A DNA stretch of 13,484 nucleotides from Bacteroidales bacterium. Lineage in GTDB: Bacteria; Bacteroidota; Bacteroidia; Bacteroidales; UBA932. Made by a program: the position numbers and the translations under genes. Positions 11,948 to 13,484 of this stretch are shown piece by piece; positions within the stretch are counted from its first letter, which is position 1; every line of letters starts with the position of its first letter. The stretch is taken from NCBI GenBank assembly GCA_017615445.1, contig JAGAAD010000051.1:1-13484 (forward strand). Direction: 5' to 3'. The notes under the pieces were generated by a model. The model had not been told where the DNA came from and did not search any database. It worked only from the letters and a program-made list of their open reading frames with translations.

Positions 11948-12612
11948 AGCCGCCAGTCGATGGGCCCCCTGCCCGTCTGGACCAGATAATGGTTGGCCTT
12001 GGAGAAAGGCCGGCTCCCGAAGAATGCGCCCCTTGCGAGGGGTGACGGGTGTGCCGCCTCGAGCACCAGATGCTTATTGCGGTCTATCAGCGCCGCCTTG
12101 CTCCTGGCATAGTTTCCCCACAACATAAAGACGATGTTTTCGCGGTGGTCGCTAAGGTAGCTGATCACCGCGTCTGTGAACTGCTGCCAGCCTATCGCGC
12201 TGTGAGAAGAAGGTTCGCCTGCGCGAACGGTCAGCATCGCGTTCAGCAGCAGCACACCCTGGCGCGCCCACCCTTCCAGGTTCGGGCTGCCGGACATCTT
12301 GATCCCCAGGTCGTCCTCCGCCTCCTTGAAGATGTTCTTCAGGCTCGGGGGCGCGGGCACTCCGTTCGGCACTGAGAAGGAAAGGCCCATGGCCTGGCCG
12401 GGGTTGTGGTAAGGATCCTGGCCCAGGATGACCACCTTCACCTTGTCCACGGGAGTGAGTTCGAAAGCCCTGAATATCTGCGGTCCGGGAGGGTAGATCA
12501 CCTTTCCGGCGCGCTTTTCGGCGTGGAGATAAGAGACAAGCTCCGCAAAGTAAGGCTTGTCGAACTCACTTTGCAGAGCTTCTTTCCAGGATTGTTCTAT
12601 TTGTACAGTCAA
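11944..12612 (-). CDS. ung: Uracil-DNA glycosylase, family 1
   Basis: A 222-residue base-excision repair enzyme that removes uracil from DNA. The family 1 motifs are complete: GQDPYH with catalytic Asp66, the uracil-binding block LLLNAMLTVRAGEPSSH, and HPSPLARGAFFGSRPFS with His188. The start is TTG at 12612. It gives the M-x-V-x-I-E-x-SW opening expected for Bacteroidales Ung, and no ATG is available nearby. This TTG overlaps the lon TGA by four bases (TTGA), suggesting translation coupled to lon. The gene converges on the ribbon-helix-helix gene, with stops overlapping and no room for a terminator. Confidence 0.95.
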   Translation of the reverse strand: MTVQIEQSWKEALQSEFDKPYFAELVSYLHAEKRAGKVIYPPGPQIFRAFELTPVDKVKVVILGQDPYHNPGQAMGLSFSVPNGVPAPPSLKNIFKEAEDDLGIKMSGSPNLEGWARQGVLLLNAMLTVRAGEPSSHSAIGWQQFTDAVISYLSDHRENIVFMLWGNYARSKAALIDRNKHLVLEAAHPSPLARGAFFGSRPFSKANHYLVQTGRGPIDWRL

Positions 12613-13484
12613 AACACAAAGTCTATTACGTCGGCGATAGTCTGGACATAGTGGAAGGTGAGACCCTTGACGTAGATTTCCTTGATGTCTTCCACGTCTT
12701 TACGGTTCTCCTCGCTGATGACGATTGTCTCCACTCCGGCCCTCTTGGCCGCCAGGATCTTTTCCTTGATGCCGCCCACAGGCAGGACCTTGCCCCTGAG
12801 GGTCATTTCGCCGGTCATGGCGATGTGCTTTTTGATGGCCTTGCCGCGCAGGGCGCTGACCATGCTGGTGACCATGGTGATTCCGGCGGAGGGGCCGTCT
12901 TTCGGGGTGGCTCCTTCGGGGACATGGACATGCAGGTCCTTCGCGGCGAACTCGGCCGCCGTCATCCCGACCATCGCCGGGTGGGCCTTGATGTACTGGT
13001 AGGCTATCGTGGCCGATTCCTTCATCACGTCGCCGAGGTTGCCGGTCATCGTGAGGATGCCCTTGCCCTCGGAGACCGAGCTTTCGATGAAGAGGATCTC
13101 GCCTCCCATCTGAGTCCACGCCAGGCCGGTGACCACTCCGGGGCCTTCGTTGCCTCTCTGGCGGTCGTGCGCGGAGGTGGGCAGGCCGAGGTACTCCTTC
13201 AGGTGCTCGGGCTCGATCGTGCTCGGGTACTCTTCCTCGAGCGCTATCTTCTTGGCGGTCACACGCGCGATCTTCGCAATCTGCTTTTCGAGGGTGCGGA
13301 CGCCGCTTTCGTGTGTGTACTCGTCTATTATCTTCTTCAGCGCTTTGGTGCTGATCTTGAGGGTCTTCTTGCCGAGGCCGTGCATCTCGAGCTGCTTGGG
13401 CACGAGATACTTCTTCGCGATCTCGATCTTCTCTTCAGCGAGATAACCGCTGACGTTGATCACCTCCATCCTGTCCAGCAGGGC
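12609..13484 (-). CDS. lon: ATP-dependent protease Lon, C-terminal part (gene continues beyond window)
   Basis: The 291 C-terminal residues of a protein of about 800 residues; the 5' part lies beyond 13484. The fragment opens with ALLDRMEVI, the end of the AAA+ core, so the Met at 13469 is internal and not a start. The helical subdomain follows ([11 protein letters not shown] to [14 protein letters not shown]), then the protease domain with the Ser of PKDGPSAG and the second Lys of IKEK 43 residues later, the same separation as the Ser-Lys dyad of E. coli Lon. Lon degrades misfolded and regulatory proteins in the cytoplasm. It is the upstream partner of ung; its promoter lies outside the window. 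Confidence 0.95.
   Translation of the reverse strand, partial: ALLDRMEVINVSGYLAEEKIEIAKKYLVPKQLEMHGLGKKTLKISTKALKKIIDEYTHESGVRTLEKQIAKIARVTAKKIALEEEYPSTIEPEHLKEYLGLPTSAHDRQRGNEGPGVVTGLAWTQMGGEILFIESSVSEGKGILTMTGNLGDVMKESATIAYQYIKAHPAMVGMTAAEFAAKDLHVHVPEGATPKDGPSAGITMVTSMVSALRGKAIKKHIAMTGEMTLRGKVLPVGGIKEKILAAKRAGVETIVISEENRKDVEDIKEIYVKGLTFHYVQTIADVIDFVF

Noticed and set aside
13467..13469. Start codon of a 286-residue protease at 13469
   Set aside because: The frame stays open to the window edge and reads ALLDRMEVI, an internal Lon sequence, so this Met is not the start.

Overview
The window looks like a chromosomal segment of a member of the order Bacteroidales, probably a gut or rumen type with GC-rich coding sequence. 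The evidence is: three AT-rich promoters matching the Bacteroidetes -7 consensus TAnnTTTG; an outer-membrane barrel with a carboxypeptidase-regulatory-like N-terminal domain and a TonB-receptor-like plug; a DUF5106-type thioredoxin-fold protein; a PASTA protein without a kinase next to an RluD-type pseudouridine synthase; and A-rich rather than Shine-Dalgarno translation starts. Genus and species cannot be fixed from this sequence alone.

Layout. (1) 1-177 has no gene. It holds a nested palindrome (about 21-154) that is also a degenerate 72-bp direct repeat. (2) 178-1293, minus strand: an AAA-type ATPase with a C-terminal winged helix. (3) 1294-1453: a divergent promoter region containing two abutting perfect inverted repeats and then a structured leader for rplU. 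(4) 1454-2048: rplU-rpmA (bL21-bL27), ended by a strong intrinsic terminator at 2071-2113. (5) 2124-6849: serS, ruvC and a 962-residue outer-membrane barrel, closely spaced. (6) 6876-11947: a compact six-gene operon with its own promoter: PASTA protein, rluD-like gene, lnt, coaD, a periplasmic DUF5106/thioredoxin-like protein and a small ribbon-helix-helix-like protein. Adjacent genes overlap by 1-8 bases or are 3 bases apart. (7) 11944-13484, minus strand: ung and the 3' part of lon, overlapping by 4 bases and running off the window edge.

How the genes fit together. Most are housekeeping: ribosome (rplU, rpmA, rluD), charging of tRNA-Ser (serS), DNA maintenance (ruvC, ung), coenzyme A (coaD), lipoprotein maturation (lnt) and proteolysis (lon). 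The lineage-typical genes are the ATPase, barrel, PASTA, DUF5106 and ribbon-helix-helix genes. I see no tRNA, rRNA, insertion sequence, CRISPR array, integrase or defence module. I found no clear new multi-gene system. The most interesting signals are non-coding: the nested palindrome at the left edge, the operator-like dyad inside the rplU promoter, the two-hairpin bL21 leader, and a terminator overlapped by a tiny open frame just before serS.
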